Shown here: piece by piece, positions 63,344 to 64,000 of the stretch
Numbering within the stretch: the first letter of the stretch is position 1
Layout: each line of letters begins with the position of its first letter
From: Gluconacetobacter tumulisoli
GTDB lineage: Bacteria; Pseudomonadota; Alphaproteobacteria; Acetobacterales; Acetobacteraceae
DNA length: 64,000 nucleotides
Assembly (NCBI RefSeq): GCF_014174155.1
Contig: NZ_JABEQM010000007.1
Span: forward strand, 62,001-126,000
Direction of reading: 5' to 3'
Notes under the pieces: model-generated
What the model was told of the DNA's origin: nothing
Seen by the model: the letters and a program-made list of their open reading frames with translations, nothing else
Database searches by the model: none
Translations under genes and position numbers: made by a program

Positions 63344-64000
63344 GTGAAGGGCGAGCACGACGTCATCGTCATCGGGGGCGGCCATGCGGGATGTGAGGCC
63401 GCCGCCGCCGCCGCGCGCTGCGGGGCACGGACGCTGCTGCTGACGCACCGGCTGGATACGATCGGCGCCATGTCCTGCAACCCGGCGATCGGCGGCATCG
63501 GCAAGGGCCACCTGGTGCGCGAGATCGATGCGCTGGACGGGCTGATGGGGCAGGCGGCCGACCGCGCCGGCATCCATTTCAAGCTGCTGAACCGCTCGAA
63601 AGGGCCGGCGGTGCACGGGCCGCGCGCCCAGGCCGACCGGTCGCTCTATCGCCAGGCCATCCGCGACCTTCTGGCCGAAACCCCGAACCTGGATATCGCG
63701 GAAGGGGCCGCCGGCGACCTGGTCCTGGATGCCGCCGGCCACGCGGCCGGCGTGGTGTGCGAGGACGGGCGGCATCTGCGCGCCGGCGCCGTGGTGCTGA
63801 CGGCGGGGACCTTCCTGCGCGGCGTGATCCATATCGGGCATGACAGCACCCCCGCCGGACGGGTTGGCGAGGCACCGGCCCAGGCCCTGGGCCAGCGGTT
63901 GCAGGCGCTGGGCCTGACGATGGGGCGGCTGAAGACCGGCACGCCCGCGCGCCTGGATCGCGCGACCATCGACTGGGACAATCTGGCCGAAGACCCGGGC
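63344..64000 (+). CDS. mnmG: tRNA U34 modification enzyme MnmG (partial)
   Basis: FAD-dependent partner of MnmE. The GTG at 63344, with GGAAGGGG upstream, opens 219 codons and the gene runs off the right edge. The dinucleotide fold is [14 protein letters not shown], then the family signature [26 protein letters not shown], and [26 protein letters not shown] lies near the end. Cotranscribed with mnmE, 16 bp downstream. About one third of the protein is visible. Confidence 0.96.
   Translation, partial: MKGEHDVIVIGGGHAGCEAAAAAARCGARTLLLTHRLDTIGAMSCNPAIGGIGKGHLVREIDALDGLMGQAADRAGIHFKLLNRSKGPAVHGPRAQADRSLYRQAIRDLLAETPNLDIAEGAAGDLVLDAAGHAAGVVCEDGRHLRAGAVVLTAGTFLRGVIHIGHDSTPAGRVGEAPAQALGQRLQALGLTMGRLKTGTPARLDRATIDWDNLAEDPG

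Overview
This is a high-GC chromosomal window, roughly two-thirds G+C by eye. It fits an alphaproteobacterium and most probably an acetic acid bacterium (Acetobacteraceae, Gluconacetobacter or Komagataeibacter-like). Supporting signs are a complete pqqABCDE operon, an ETF-QO/etfBA operon, a FixK/FnrN-type FNR, a ChvG-ChvI pair, the grpE-dnaK-dnaJ cluster, and a rho...mnmE-mnmG end carrying a perfect parS site. The parS site suggests the right end lies close to the chromosome origin. The genus assignment is inference; no database was searched.

Layout. 1-2047: RND efflux permease (cut by the left edge) and its adaptor, divergent from a TetR regulator (2328-3062). 3271-5658: MATE exporter, Cu/Zn superoxide dismutase and a small protein. 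5717-9117: operon ETF-QO, etfB, etfA. 9262-13620: an oxygen-regulated block with an FNR-type regulator, two nearly identical FNR boxes, ompW, anaerobic hemN and a 2OG-Fe(II) oxygenase. 13661-14887: AI-2E family membrane protein. 15184-18389: pqqABCDE with a terminator after pqqA. 18457-22320: chvI-chvG-dicarboxylate symporter operon. 22592-29872: grpE, dnaK, dnaJ, dapB, metK, trmB. 30003-33695: SDR, DedA and S9 peptidase.

The 33.7-37.2 kb stretch is visibly less GC-rich. It holds a DEAD-box helicase, a relic of an IS5-type transposase and two overlapping orphan genes, one with an R-x4-H-G (HEPN-like) motif. 37277-43634: thiolase, sugar porter, SelO, enoyl-CoA hydratase family protein, flavin reductase and a 44-residue membrane peptide. 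43686-46974: znuA-znuC-znuB divergent from zur across a perfect palindromic operator. 47047-50333: unknown protein, asparaginase and sugar porter. 50544-56075: nucleoside hydrolase, folC, accD, trpA, trpB. 56359-64000: corA, rho, a conserved unknown, a YitT protein, quinone oxidoreductase, ogt, mnmE and the start of mnmG.

A modular palindromic repeat family, with up to four hairpins in fixed order and paired changes in the stems, sits in at least nine intergenic gaps, mostly at 3' ends. It is the most unusual structural signal here, together with the HEPN-like gene pair, the parS site inside mnmE and the two-box FNR circuit.
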